Source of the DNA: Kumtagia yinganensis | Lineage (GTDB): Bacteria > Pseudomonadota > Alphaproteobacteria > Rhizobiales > Rhizobiaceae | NCBI RefSeq assembly: GCF_040081985.1 | Contig: NZ_JBEBMH010000028.1 | Span: forward strand, 1-64,000 | DNA length: 64,000 nucleotides | Reading direction: 5' to 3' | Shown here: in pieces, positions 7,089 through 14,544 of the stretch | Layout of the letters: the number at the start of each line of letters is the position of its first letter | Position numbering within the stretch: position 1 is the stretch's first letter | The notes under the pieces: model-generated | Databases searched by the model: none | Seen by the model: only the letters and a program-made list of their open reading frames with translations | What the model was told of the DNA's origin: nothing | Position numbers and translations under genes: made by a program

Positions 7089-8105
7089 ATGTCCCAGAAC
7101 GAAGTTGGCAAGCGTGCCTGGCCCAGGATCCTGTCCGAATATCGGAAACCTCACAGAGGCCGCAGCCTGTTCGAACTGGCGGTGACGCTTGTCCCGTTCG
7201 TGAGCCTTTGGGCGCTTGCGGCGATTGCTATCCACAATGGTTTCTGGTGGGGCGTCTTTTTGACCATCCCGGCCGCGGGCTTCCTGCTTCGCCTGTTCAT
7301 GATCCAGCACGATTGCGGCCACGGTTCCTTTTTCGCCCACCGCACGGTGGATGACTGGACCGGCCGCGCGCTCGGCGTCCTCACGCTGACACCCTACGAC
7401 TGCTGGCGCCGTGCGCATGCGGCCCACCATGCGTCTGCCGGCAATCTCGATGAGCGCGGCGTTGGCGACATCACGACGCTGACCGTGGCCGAATATCGGT
7501 CGCTGTCCAGCGCCCGTCGGCTCGCATACAGACTCTACCGCAACCCGATCGTGATGTTCGGCATTGGCCCGATCTGGCTTTTCCTGTTCAAGCAGAGACT
7601 GCCGTTCGGCATGATGCGCTCGGGCATGGAGCCCTGGGTCTCGACCATGGCGACCAACCTGGCGATCGTGGTTCTGGCGGCCGGCCTGATCTGGCTGGTC
7701 GGCCTGGGGCCGTTCATCCTGGTGCACCTGCCGATCGTTGCTTTGGCGGGATCGGCGGGGGTCTGGCTGTTCTATGTTCAGCATCAGTTCGAGGAAACAC
7801 ACTGGTCGCAAGGTCCGGAATGGCAATTCCAGGATGCCGCCTTGCACGGCTCTTCCTACTACGACCTGCCGTGGGCGCTGCAGTGGCTGACCGGCAATAT
7901 CGGCATCCACCACGTCCATCATCTCTCTAGCCGGGTGCCCTATTATCGGCTGCCGGAAGTGCTCAGGGACTATCCGGAACTAAGCGCCATCGGCCGGATA
8001 ACCATCGTCGAGAGCCTTCGCTGCGTGAAGCTGGTCCTGTGGGACGAGTTCAGCCGGCGCCTCATCTCGTTTCGTGAGGCACGCCAAGCAACACCACCAA
8101 GGTAG
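7089..8105 (+). CDS. Membrane fatty acid desaturase (omega-6/delta-12 type)
   Basis: A 338-residue integral membrane di-iron desaturase. The three histidine boxes are HDCGH (74-78), HAAHH (110-114) and HHVHH (274-278), with hydrophobic helices at about 32-70 and 165-235. The HDCGH first box and short length fit the bacterial DesA-like/omega-6 group, which puts a cis double bond into membrane acyl chains with O2 and electrons from ferredoxin or similar. The ATG at 7089 matches the family's length; a TTG at 7068 with GGAG 11 bases upstream is an alternative start. Stand-alone gene in a stress block, so membrane fluidity adjustment is a reasonable inference. Confidence 0.9.
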   Translation: MSQNEVGKRAWPRILSEYRKPHRGRSLFELAVTLVPFVSLWALAAIAIHNGFWWGVFLTIPAAGFLLRLFMIQHDCGHGSFFAHRTVDDWTGRALGVLTLTPYDCWRRAHAAHHASAGNLDERGVGDITTLTVAEYRSLSSARRLAYRLYRNPIVMFGIGPIWLFLFKQRLPFGMMRSGMEPWVSTMATNLAIVVLAAGLIWLVGLGPFILVHLPIVALAGSAGVWLFYVQHQFEETHWSQGPEWQFQDAALHGSSYYDLPWALQWLTGNIGIHHVHHLSSRVPYYRLPEVLRDYPELSAIGRITIVESLRCVKLVLWDEFSRRLISFREARQATPPR

Positions 8106-8258
8106 CGTCGGGCAACATCACGTTGCCATGAGTAGCAGCCTCCGCTGACAGAAATCCGATTATCGGCGTGGGATCGAAGCCGACCAGCGGCTATGAGGAA
8201 GGCGTTGACGGCCTGCAGCCTCGAAGCGAGGCAGTGAGAATCGTTCTAATCTTGGGTC

Positions 8259-8462
8259 TCAGTGAATCGTGCTCGCACCATCTGCAGGGTGAATACGATT
8301 CAGGATTGCGACCATCTCTTCGGCGTCACGCATCTGCATCCCGGTCGTCTGTCGGCTGCCGACTTCAGCCGGGCGTCCCGTGAAGGCATCGAAGACCGTC
8401 CAGGTCCCATCCGTGTCAATGCGTCGGGCGTAGCGACTGGTCGTCGGTTTGAGGCTGCTCAT
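8259..8462 (-). CDS. Small hypothetical protein (67 aa), paralogue of the 2488-2817 product
   Basis: Starts at the ATG at 8462 with AAAGGT upstream. The sequence TWTVFDAFTGRPAEV, then DAEEMVAILNRIHPADG, mirrors SWTVYHVFTGVPARI and MLSLNRRN in the 109-residue product at 2488-2817, so the two are paralogues; this is the shorter, probably core form. No function known. It stands as the last gene of the minus-strand run 9244 to 8259. Confidence 0.65.
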   Translation of the reverse strand: MSSLKPTTSRYARRIDTDGTWTVFDAFTGRPAEVGSRQTTGMQMRDAEEMVAILNRIHPADGASTIH

Positions 8463-8530
8463 GATACCTTTCGACGGTAGCGATGCACGACGGGTCAGAA
8501 ATTTCCACGGCTTGCGGCATGCCCAATGAA

Positions 8531-8773
8531 TCAGTGCTGGCGCTCCTGCCGAAGCGCCTTTTCGACGCTGTTCTGCTCCTCGCCGTCGTCGGGGCGGTTC
8601 AATGTGACGGTGCAACGGATCAGGAAATTCCAGTTCGGGCCGTGCTCGATGATGAGATGCAAGTCGGTGATCTCCTCGAAATAGTGCTCGACGCTCTTCG
8701 GCCCTTCGTCGGTGCTATAGTCGATGACGGCCTTCCAGCGCTTGTCCGCATGCAAGGTGAAGACATTGCTCAT
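8531..8773 (-). CDS. Small hypothetical protein (80 aa)
   Basis: The product has RWKAVIDYST-EGPKSVEHYFEE, then ITDLHLIIEHGPNWNFL and CTVTLNRP. The WKAVIDY-GP-V-HxFEEI-LH-I-E-GP-W pattern is one I associate with small unnamed rhizobial proteins, and the alternating polar/hydrophobic pattern suggests a compact alpha-beta fold. No motif for catalysis or metal binding. Located in the minus-strand tiny-gene run, 25 bases after the 37-residue membrane peptide gene. Confidence 0.7.
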   Translation of the reverse strand: MSNVFTLHADKRWKAVIDYSTDEGPKSVEHYFEEITDLHLIIEHGPNWNFLIRCTVTLNRPDDGEEQNSVEKALRQERQH

Positions 8774-8798
8774 GCGGAAATCCTGCGCCCGGCCGTCA

Positions 8799-8912
8799 TC
8801 AGAAGGTGATGCTGGTCAGCACGATATAGAGAAGCGTGCCGGTCACGCTGCCGACCATGAGGACGAGCAGCCAAGCGGACGGATCGGCATTCAGCCGGGC
8901 GAGAAATCTCAC
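8799..8912 (-). CDS. 37-residue single-pass membrane peptide
   Basis: Starting at a GTG at 8912 that overlaps the stop of the upstream gene (GTGA), the frame reads VRFLARLNADPSAW, then a hydrophobic stretch LLVLMVGSVTGTLLYIVL and TSITF. It is one transmembrane helix with a short positive N-terminus, so the N-end is probably cytoplasmic. The four-base overlap gives translational coupling, the main support for such a short gene. Function unknown; small membrane peptides of this size often adjust larger membrane complexes, but no partner can be named. Confidence 0.55.
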   Translation of the reverse strand: MRFLARLNADPSAWLLVLMVGSVTGTLLYIVLTSITF

Positions 8913-9244
8913 GCGGCGGCCTCATCGTGTGGGTGGGGAAGGAGCCTGAGAGGAGCCGTCCCATTCTCGGCTTCCCACTCGCTCAGCGCAGTGCCGATGA
9001 ACTTGCCCATCCTGCTCACGGGAATGCCTAGTTTCAATGCGCCGCCTGCCGTGAAGGCGGCCAGAAGGCCCGCCTCCTCGCTCACGCCATGCTGGAACTC
9101 CCTGACCAGCGGGGCGGCGAGGCGCTTCGCGTCGACGCTCCCGGCCGAGATCGCATTGCGTGTGCAGGCGTCTGCATGGACGCGCATGATCATGTTCATA
9201 TCGGCCGATGTCAGATGCTGTTGCTGCTGGGGAACGGAAGACAT
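8909..9244 (-). CDS. Small hypothetical protein (111 aa)
   Basis: Starts at the ATG at 9244 behind a strong AAAGGAGG site. A Gln-rich N-terminus (PQQQQHLTSADMNMIMRV) leads into a helical stretch with RLAAPLVREFQHGVSEEAGLLAAF and a C-terminal part with GKFIGTALSEWEAENG. Soluble, predicted mainly helical. I do not recognise the family. The strong ribosome binding site suggests high expression. It heads a cluster with the 37-residue membrane peptide (coupled start) and two more tiny genes. Confidence 0.7.
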   Translation of the reverse strand: MSSVPQQQQHLTSADMNMIMRVHADACTRNAISAGSVDAKRLAAPLVREFQHGVSEEAGLLAAFTAGGALKLGIPVSRMGKFIGTALSEWEAENGTAPLRLLPHPHDEAAA

Positions 9245-9359
9245 GACGTCCTCCTTTCGCGGTCGGGGCAAGGGCACGATGGCCGCCCTCAACCGGCAGC
9301 GCCCTGAACGAAGCCGCCGACGCTTTGACCCTAGCAGCATTCGGCAGGTCGCGCGAGTG

Positions 9360-9611
9360 CTATAGCGAAGTTCGGGAATGGCGTGGCATAGAAGCCTTCA
9401 TCCGGCGTGGCTTGTTTGCGAGTCCCGGGCTGGGTGACAGCTTTGCCTCGGCCTCCATCCGCGCCTGCCGCAGCCTGGCGGTCTTGGCCTCGCGGCGCTC
9501 GGCTTCCGCGCCGATGAGGGCGCGTGCCGCATGGTCCGTGATGTCGGCCTTGGTCTCGGCTTTGGACGACTTGGGTTTGAACAGCTCATGCTCTTTGATG
9601 GATTTTCGCAT
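9360..9611 (-). CDS. Small basic hypothetical protein (83 aa), MRKSIKEHELFKPK family
   Basis: Starts at 9611 with MRKSIKEHELFKPKSSKAE, followed by ADITDHAARALIGAEAERRE and AKTARLRQARMEAEA. The second half is a likely charged helix or coiled coil. The first line recurs in many alphaproteobacterial small proteins of unknown function. It is transcribed on its own, downstream of the csp terminator, and has the shared 20-bp element 70 bases upstream. Confidence 0.7.
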   Translation of the reverse strand: MRKSIKEHELFKPKSSKAETKADITDHAARALIGAEAERREAKTARLRQARMEAEAKLSPSPGLANKPRRMKASMPRHSRTSL

Positions 9612-9630
9612 ATCCGCCTCTTCACCAGAA

Positions 9631-9656
9631 AGCAAAAGGCCGGGCGAACCCGGCCT
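9631..9656 (-). terminator. Rho-independent terminator of the cold-shock gene
   Basis: On the minus strand, AGGCCGGG-TTCG-CCCGGCCT is an 8-bp perfect stem with a UUCG tetraloop, followed by TTTGCTTT. It lies 65 bases past the cspA-like stop at 9721 and just before the start of the 9360-9611 gene, so it separates the two transcripts. Confidence 0.8.
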
Positions 9657-9679
9657 CTCCAATGCGCCTCGATGATCAG

Positions 9680-9699
9680 TGCCAGTACATCCGTGGTCA
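9680..9699. repeat. 20-bp element, second copy
   Basis: Identical to 3747-3766 and likewise about 70 bases upstream of a minus-strand tiny gene (start 9611). It sits between the csp stop and the csp terminator. A shared promoter or operator is possible. Confidence 0.5.
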
Positions 9700-9720
9700 A
9701 GGATCAGAAGCGCAATCCCG

Positions 9721-9930
9721 TTACGCAGCCTGGAGGTTCTCGGCCGCGCTCTTGCCGTTGCGGTTGTCCTTCACGACGTCGAAGCTGACCTTCTGACCCT
9801 CGACCAGCGCATTCATGCCAGCCCCCTCCACGGCAGAGATATGGACGAACACGTCGGGCTGGCCGTTGCCGAGTTCAATGAAGCCGAAGCCCTTGGTCGA
9901 GTTGAAGAACTTCACGGTCCCAGTATTCAT
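9721..9930 (-). CDS. cspA: Cold-shock domain protein (CspA family)
   Basis: A 69-residue single cold-shock domain. It has GTVKFFNSTKGFGFIEL with RNP1 (KGFGFI) near residue 13 and RNP2 (VFVHIS) near residue 27, then a conserved G-KVSFDVV stretch. CspA proteins bind single-stranded RNA/DNA and melt RNA structure after cold shock or in stationary phase. The start at 9930 has AAAGGAAA upstream. About 280 bases of AT-richer leader lie upstream without another gene, in keeping with the long 5' leaders of csp mRNAs. The gene ends at a clear terminator (9631-9656). Which of several csp paralogues it corresponds to cannot be told. Confidence 0.95.
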   Translation of the reverse strand: MNTGTVKFFNSTKGFGFIELGNGQPDVFVHISAVEGAGMNALVEGQKVSFDVVKDNRNGKSAAENLQAA

Positions 9931-10372
9931 GACGATTTCCTTTCAATAACTCACAGAATATTGCTTTGCCGCGCAAGGTGCACGGCAAACGGTTCAGGTC
10001 GATTTTGAGAGGAAGATCGCAGAAGACGCTGTTTGCGCCAGAAACAAAGTTCGACAAGCAAGATCGATATTGGGAAAATAGGCGACAACGACGTTCGAAA
10101 CAAGGCACACTCGCGAATAAACTTTTTGCCGCCGGAAAAGGAAGCCATTGCAGGAGACTCGAATTCCAGAAGCCCTCATTCGTAATGTGAGGTCGGCGGC
10201 GCTGACGCGACATGGATGATTGGCTGCAGCCCCTTGTAGAGCCTCACGGCAGCGGCCCGAACGGATGCGCGGGCGCCGTCGAACGCAGCGAGGCATGCAT
10301 CTTCGCAGGACTTTTCAACCGGCTCTCAGACGCGCCGTGAGATTCAACTCTGAAACACCGGCAAGGCTGTCG
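9931..10372. other. Leader and promoter region of the cold-shock gene; no gene seen
   Basis: No open frame here has a convincing start or motif. It probably contains the csp promoter and 5' leader on the minus strand, and the 3' flank of the zinc-ribbon gene. Confidence 0.4.
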
Positions 10373-10558
10373 TCAGTCTGCCAGGCCCCTGGTTCGGCCG
10401 GCTATGCGGAAGTTCCTGCTCTCGATGTCGATCACCTGTCCGCATCCGGAGCATTCGAGCTGCGTGTGGTTGCGGATCCAGTCGATGCTCTTACTGGTCT
10501 CATAGTCGCAGACAGGACAGATGACCCCGATCTCGTCCTCGCCATGGCCGGCCGGCAT
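10373..10558 (-). CDS. Small zinc-ribbon protein (61 aa)
   Basis: Two Cys pairs, CPVCD near residue 14 and CSGCG near residue 36, are separated by ETSKSIDWIRNHTQLE, giving a classical four-cysteine zinc ribbon. Such small ribbons bind nucleic acid or mediate protein contacts. Start taken at 10558; no alternative downstream start keeps both Cys pairs. It is isolated, with a 9-bp inverted repeat about 105 bases upstream. Function not recognisable. Confidence 0.6.
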   Translation of the reverse strand: MPAGHGEDEIGVICPVCDYETSKSIDWIRNHTQLECSGCGQVIDIESRNFRIAGRTRGLAD

Positions 10559-10968
10559 TGGAGTAACCCTCAGGAAGATGAGCGAAGCCTTGAAGCCGGT
10601 TCAACCGCCGTTAACGGTCGGCGCCCTGCCGGTCTACCAAGCGGCGAACCACAGACGGCACCATAGCCTTTATCACGAGAAAAGGCTATAAACGGACCAC
10701 ACTATCGTCGCCGTTCATGAATATATCCGCCGAGTCCGCGAAACATCGCACGGGCAGGTCGGCGATATGGCTCGCGCCGTTCGCCAAAAATGTCCGGCAT
10801 CTTCCATCCGACAAGAGACTCTTTGCGATTGCCGCAAGTCGTGTTTCCAATTGCGGCCCGTCTCTGGCTCACGCATTCTAAGATCGATATCCCCATCGGC
10901 GGCGAGTTCGTCTCAGCGCGTCGCCGGCACGGAGATGTCTCCCCTACAATCTCACTGAAAGCCAACAA
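10559..10968. other. Intergenic region between zinc-ribbon gene and histidine kinase
   Basis: Contains the hairpin at 10663-10689 and the divergent promoters of the two flanking genes. Open frames of about 60 codons on the plus strand (10767-10972) have no motif and lack a convincing start. Confidence 0.4.
10663..10689. promoter_or_regulatory. Perfect 9-bp inverted repeat
   Basis: ATAGCCTTT, a nine-base loop, then AAAGGCTAT. It lies about 105 bases upstream of the zinc-ribbon gene. The symmetry suits an operator or an RNA hairpin; no T-run follows, so it is not a standard terminator. Confidence 0.45.
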
Positions 10969-12192
10969 TTGAAAAGCGACTATCAAAGGGACATCGACGC
11001 CATCGGGAAGATCGACGCAGTGCCGACCATCCTCGACGTGGTGTGCCGAACGACGGGAATGGGATTTGCGGCTGTAGCGCGCGTCACCGAGGATCGCTGG
11101 ATCGCGTGCAGCGTGCTGGACCATATCGCGTTCGGCCTTCAGCCCGGCGGTGAGTTGAAGGTCGAAACCACCATCTGCCACGAGATTCGCCAGAGCGGAG
11201 ATCCCGTCATCATCAACAACGTTGCCGAGGATCCCCTCTATTGCGGTCATCCGACGCCGGCGATGTATGGCTTCCAGAGCTATATCTCAATGCCGATCGT
11301 GCGCAAGGACGGCTCCTTCTTCGGGACGCTCTGCGCTATCGATCCGAAGCCGGCCAAGCTCAAGGATCCGGAAATCGTCGGCATGTTCAGGCTCTTTGCA
11401 GAACTGATCGCCGCCCATCTCGATTCCATCGATCAGATCGCCGTGAGCGAGCAATTGCTTGCACGGGAAAGGGCATTCGGCGCGATGCGGGAGAAGTTTA
11501 TCGCCGTGCTCGGCCATGATCTGCGCAATCCGCTAGCCTCTATCGTCTCCGGAGCCAAGCTGCTGATGCGCAGGCATGAGGCGGAACCCGACAGCAGACA
11601 CATCCTGCTGCTGATGCAGGGAAGCGTGCTACGCATGCGTGGTTTGATCGACAATATCGCGGACTTCGCGAGATCCCGACTGGGAGGCGGGCTGACGCTC
11701 GACCTGGAGGCGGATGCCGCTCTCCTCGAGCGAACGCTCGATCAGGTTGTCGACGAATTACGGACCGCGCACCCTGATCGGTCGATAATTGCCGAGGTCT
11801 CGGTGGACCAACCCGTGCCGCTGGACCACGGTCGCATCGCACAGCTTCTTTCCAATCTGATCGGCAACGCCCTGAGCTACGGGGACTTGGATAAGCCGGT
11901 CCGTGTGTCTGCAAAAGCGGATAACTCGGGTTTCGAACTCGCGGTGGAGAACAGCGGCACCCCAATTCGGGCAGACACTCTTGCAAACCTTTTCGAGCCC
12001 TTCGCGAGAGGCGAAGGTGGACGGAATGTCGAAGGTCTCGGCCTTGGGCTGTTCATCGCTTCCGAGATTGCGAAGGCCCATGGCGGAACCCTTGAAGTGA
12101 CGTCGGGCGAAGTATCGACGAGATTTGTTCTGGATATCCGCGCAACACCGCCGGCTCGGAATAATTCCAGCCATCCGGAACCAAACGACTAA
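10969..12192 (+). CDS. Soluble GAF-domain sensor histidine kinase
   Basis: A 407-residue cytoplasmic kinase without membrane helices. Residues about 15-160 form a GAF sensory domain (CHEIRQSGDPVIINNVAEDP, then GFQSYISMPI). A HisKA domain has phosphoacceptor His183 in GHDLRNPLASI. The HATPase_c domain has the N-box LLSNLIGNALSYG, then LFEPFARG and the GLGLGLFIASEIAKAHGG lid. It probably senses a small ligand, redox or light signal through GAF and phosphorylates a receiver protein. The start is a TTG at 10969 (no good upstream ATG), so the true N-terminus is uncertain. A single-domain receiver gene follows 84 bases downstream and is the likely partner. Confidence 0.9.
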   Translation: MKSDYQRDIDAIGKIDAVPTILDVVCRTTGMGFAAVARVTEDRWIACSVLDHIAFGLQPGGELKVETTICHEIRQSGDPVIINNVAEDPLYCGHPTPAMYGFQSYISMPIVRKDGSFFGTLCAIDPKPAKLKDPEIVGMFRLFAELIAAHLDSIDQIAVSEQLLARERAFGAMREKFIAVLGHDLRNPLASIVSGAKLLMRRHEAEPDSRHILLLMQGSVLRMRGLIDNIADFARSRLGGGLTLDLEADAALLERTLDQVVDELRTAHPDRSIIAEVSVDQPVPLDHGRIAQLLSNLIGNALSYGDLDKPVRVSAKADNSGFELAVENSGTPIRADTLANLFEPFARGEGGRNVEGLGLGLFIASEIAKAHGGTLEVTSGEVSTRFVLDIRATPPARNNSSHPEPND

Positions 12193-12276
12193 ACGGGCGG
12201 TTCCCTCTACTTGCAGCGAGCTGCCATTCCCGATGCGCGGAGGCTTGGATGCAATTCTGCATCATATGGAGCCTCA

Positions 12277-12651
12277 GTGACCTCCCGCCCTGCAGCCAAG
12301 ATACTCGTTGTCGAGGATGAGCCGCTCATCCGGATGGATCTGGTGGCATCGCTGGAAGATATGGGCTTTCCGGTTCTTGAAGCGGCCAATGCCACCGCGG
12401 CAATCGCGATGCTGGAATCTGATCCTGCCATTACGACAGTAATCACGGATGTGGACATGCCGGGGACCATGGACTGCCTCGCTTTGACCTTTCTGGTTCG
12501 GGACCGGTGGCCGCCTTGTCATCTCATTGTCGTGTCTGGCCATAGGAGACCGAACAAGTCCGATATGGCCGAAGGCAGCCGGTTCATCAGAAAACCGCTC
12601 ACGACGCATGACCTTCACAGAGTGCTTGCCGAACTGGATGGCGGAAACTAG
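12277..12651 (+). CDS. Single-domain response regulator (receiver)
   Basis: A 124-residue CheY-like receiver starting at a GTG (12277) with GGAG 8 bases upstream. It has the acidic pair in VVEDEPL (residues 12-15), phosphoacceptor Asp58 in ITDVDMPG, the switch Ser in VVSGH and Lys in FIRKPL. There is no output domain, so it acts by protein contact or as a phosphate shuttle. Directly downstream of the GAF kinase in the same orientation, it is probably its phosphorylation target. The IVVSGH-RP-K-FIRKPLT tail is typical of alphaproteobacterial Sma0114/CheY-like receivers paired with HWE or PAS/GAF kinases. Confidence 0.9.
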   Translation: MTSRPAAKILVVEDEPLIRMDLVASLEDMGFPVLEAANATAAIAMLESDPAITTVITDVDMPGTMDCLALTFLVRDRWPPCHLIVVSGHRRPNKSDMAEGSRFIRKPLTTHDLHRVLAELDGGN

Positions 12652-12764
12652 CGATCGCTTCCGAAAGCACACTACGGATCAGTTCATCCGCTTCAGAGCG
12701 CTCTCGCCGCACAGTGAACTCCATCGGCCAAAAGGACCGTCGGCCTTGTCCTGAGCGGGGCATT

Positions 12765-12789
12765 GGAACCTTTCCGTTTGCGGGACGCT
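12765..12789 (+). promoter_or_regulatory. Possible EcfG-type general-stress promoter
   Basis: GGAAC at 12765-12769, sixteen bases, then CGCT at 12786-12789. The alphaproteobacterial EcfG consensus is GGAAC-N16/17-CGTT, so the -35 is perfect and the -10 matches three of four. It lies 67 bases upstream of the ferritin-like gene, whose family is often under general-stress control. One short match could be chance. Confidence 0.35.
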
Positions 12790-12855
12790 ATATGATGCGC
12801 TTCACGACCCCGTGAATGGCAGCGCACACAAGATGCGCACCAAAGGAAAACTCCC

Positions 12856-13353
12856 ATGGCAAAAGAAAAGACGCTGGAAGATCTCTTCCACGATACGCTG
12901 AAGGACATCTACTACGCCGAGCGGAAGATCCTGAAGGCTCTTCCCAAGATGGTCCGCGCCGCATCTTCGCCTGAACTCAAGGCGGCGTTCGAGAAGCACA
13001 AGGACGAGACCGAGGGCCACGTCGATCGTCTGCAACAGGTCTTCGAGCTGATGGGCAAGCGGCCTCAGGGCAAGACCTGCGACGCGATCGAAGGCATCAT
13101 CTCCGAAGGCGAGGAGATCATCGAAACCTTTAAGGGCACGGCAGCGATCGACGCCGGTCTCATCTCGTCGGCCCAGGCGGTCGAGCATTACGAGATCACG
13201 CGCTACGGCACGCTCAAACGCTGGGCCGAGGTGCTCGGCATGGCAGACGCCGCCAAGCTGCTCGACCAGACGCTCGGCGAGGAGTCCATGACCGACAAGG
13301 CCTTGACCGGCCTGGCGGACGCATCCGCCAACGAGATGGCCAAGGCCGCCTGA
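12856..13353 (+). CDS. Ferritin-like YciE/YciF family protein (DUF892)
   Basis: A 165-residue all-helical protein with the DUF892 pattern TLEDLFHDTLKDIYYAERKILKALPKM at the start, KHKDETEGHVDRLQQVFE near residue 50 and SAQAVEHYEITRYGTL near residue 110. These Glu and His residues form a di-iron ferritin-like site. YciE/YciF proteins are induced by osmotic and general stress; the biochemical role is not settled (ferroxidase-like). Start 12856 follows AAAGGAAAA. A terminator-like hairpin follows the stop. A possible EcfG promoter lies upstream. Confidence 0.9.
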   Translation: MAKEKTLEDLFHDTLKDIYYAERKILKALPKMVRAASSPELKAAFEKHKDETEGHVDRLQQVFELMGKRPQGKTCDAIEGIISEGEEIIETFKGTAAIDAGLISSAQAVEHYEITRYGTLKRWAEVLGMADAAKLLDQTLGEESMTDKALTGLADASANEMAKAA

Positions 13354-13361
13354 CCCACATT

Positions 13362-13397
13362 CAGCCACCCGGCGCCACCGCGGTGGCTGGTTTCTTT
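13362..13397 (+). terminator. Rho-independent terminator after the ferritin-like gene
   Basis: CAGCCACC, a 12-base loop that can pair further, GGTGGCTG, then GTTTCTTT. It starts nine bases past the stop of the YciE/YciF-like gene. Confidence 0.65.
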
Positions 13398-13427
13398 CAG
13401 CTCTCATCTATCCGCTAGGAGACTATC

Positions 13428-13505
13428 ATGGGTCGCGGCATTCTGCTCTGGCTGCTCGGGGTTCCGATTCCGATCATCATCCTTCTCGCTCTGTTCATGC
13501 GATAG
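13428..13505 (+). CDS. 25-residue membrane peptide
   Basis: ATG at 13428 with TAGGAG 8 bases upstream encodes MGRGILLWLLGVPIPIIIL and then LALFMR. It is a single hydrophobic helix with Arg at both ends. Peptides of this size and start (MGRGILLWLLG-PIPIIIL) recur in rhizobia and bradyrhizobia as unnamed small membrane proteins. The next gene begins 10 bases later with its own ribosome binding site (TAGGAGG), so the two are co-transcribed. No function known. Confidence 0.6.
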   Translation: MGRGILLWLLGVPIPIIILLALFMR

Positions 13506-13515
13506 GAGGACAATC

Positions 13516-14436
13516 ATGGCTTCAACCATCCTGGCCACCGACGTGGCCGCCCCGGTCGAGTCGTCCTCATCAGCCGTCAGCTGGGGAGCTATAATTGCCG
13601 GCTCCTTCGCGGCCGCCACGCTCACCTTCATCCTGATGCTTCTTGGCTCCGGCCTTGGGCTCACGATGGTTTCACCATGGTCCAACACGGGCGCCAGCGT
13701 CACTACCTTCGCGGTCTCTACGGCCATCTGGCTCGTCATCGTGCAATGGCTGTCGTCCGGGCTCGGGGGCTACCTGACCGGCCGTCTTCGCACGAAATGG
13801 GTCGGCATCCATACCGACGAGACCTTCTTCCGCGACACCGCGCATGGCTTCATGGCCTGGGCGCTGGCGACCCTGTTGGTGGTCTTCGTGCTGGGCTCAG
13901 CACTCTCGTCGGCAATCGGCACAGGCGTTCAGGCTGCGTCCACAGTTGCCTCCGGAGCTGCGATGGGCGCCTCGGCGGGAGCATCCGCAAATGCCGGAGA
14001 TGGCGGTGGAGCCGATGCGACCTCCTATTTCGTCGACTCCCTGTTCCGTACCACCGATGCTGCAAGACTGGCGGCGCCGGGAGCGGAAGGTGATACGGCC
14101 GCGGCCGCGCAGGCCTCGCGAATCCTCATCGCCAGCGCAGCGGCAGGCGAAATGTCGGCCGACGACAAGGTCTATCTTGGTCAACTCGTAGCGGCCCGCA
14201 CGGGATTGTCTCAAGCCGATGCGACCGCGCGCGTCGATGCCGTCCTGGCCCAAGTCGAGCAGGCCAAGGCCACCGCGCAGGAAGCTACCGACACCGCACG
14301 CAAGGCCGGAGCGACATTCGCGCTGGTCGGCGCGCTGTCGTTGCTGATCGGCGCCTTTATCGCCAGTGCCGCCGCAGCGCTCGGCGGCAGGCAGCGTGAC
14401 GATGACGAGATCGCCCACGTGACGACATCGCGATAG
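13516..14436 (+). CDS. Multi-pass membrane protein of unknown function (306 aa)
   Basis: Hydrophobic helices at about 22-50 (WGAIIAGSFAAATLTFILML), 62-85 and 107-130, a long Ala/Gly-rich soluble loop (about 135-265), and a final helix near 268-290 ending in the GGRQRDDDE tail. The loop contains ADATARVDAVLAQVEQAKATAQEATDTARKAG in overlapping blocks, a likely coiled helix, and PhnA-like annotations are common for such proteins. It follows the 25-residue peptide at 10 bases. Role unknown; a membrane stress function is only inferred from the neighbours. Confidence 0.75.
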   Translation: MASTILATDVAAPVESSSSAVSWGAIIAGSFAAATLTFILMLLGSGLGLTMVSPWSNTGASVTTFAVSTAIWLVIVQWLSSGLGGYLTGRLRTKWVGIHTDETFFRDTAHGFMAWALATLLVVFVLGSALSSAIGTGVQAASTVASGAAMGASAGASANAGDGGGADATSYFVDSLFRTTDAARLAAPGAEGDTAAAAQASRILIASAAAGEMSADDKVYLGQLVAARTGLSQADATARVDAVLAQVEQAKATAQEATDTARKAGATFALVGALSLLIGAFIASAAAALGGRQRDDDEIAHVTTSR

Positions 14437-14544
14437 CCGGTTGTCGGCCGGGCCTGCTCGGCATGCTCGGCCAGCACCTATCTTCGATGGACCCCGGTGA
14501 TCATTCGCCGGGTCCATGTTTTCCCTCATATCCTGGCGACCACG

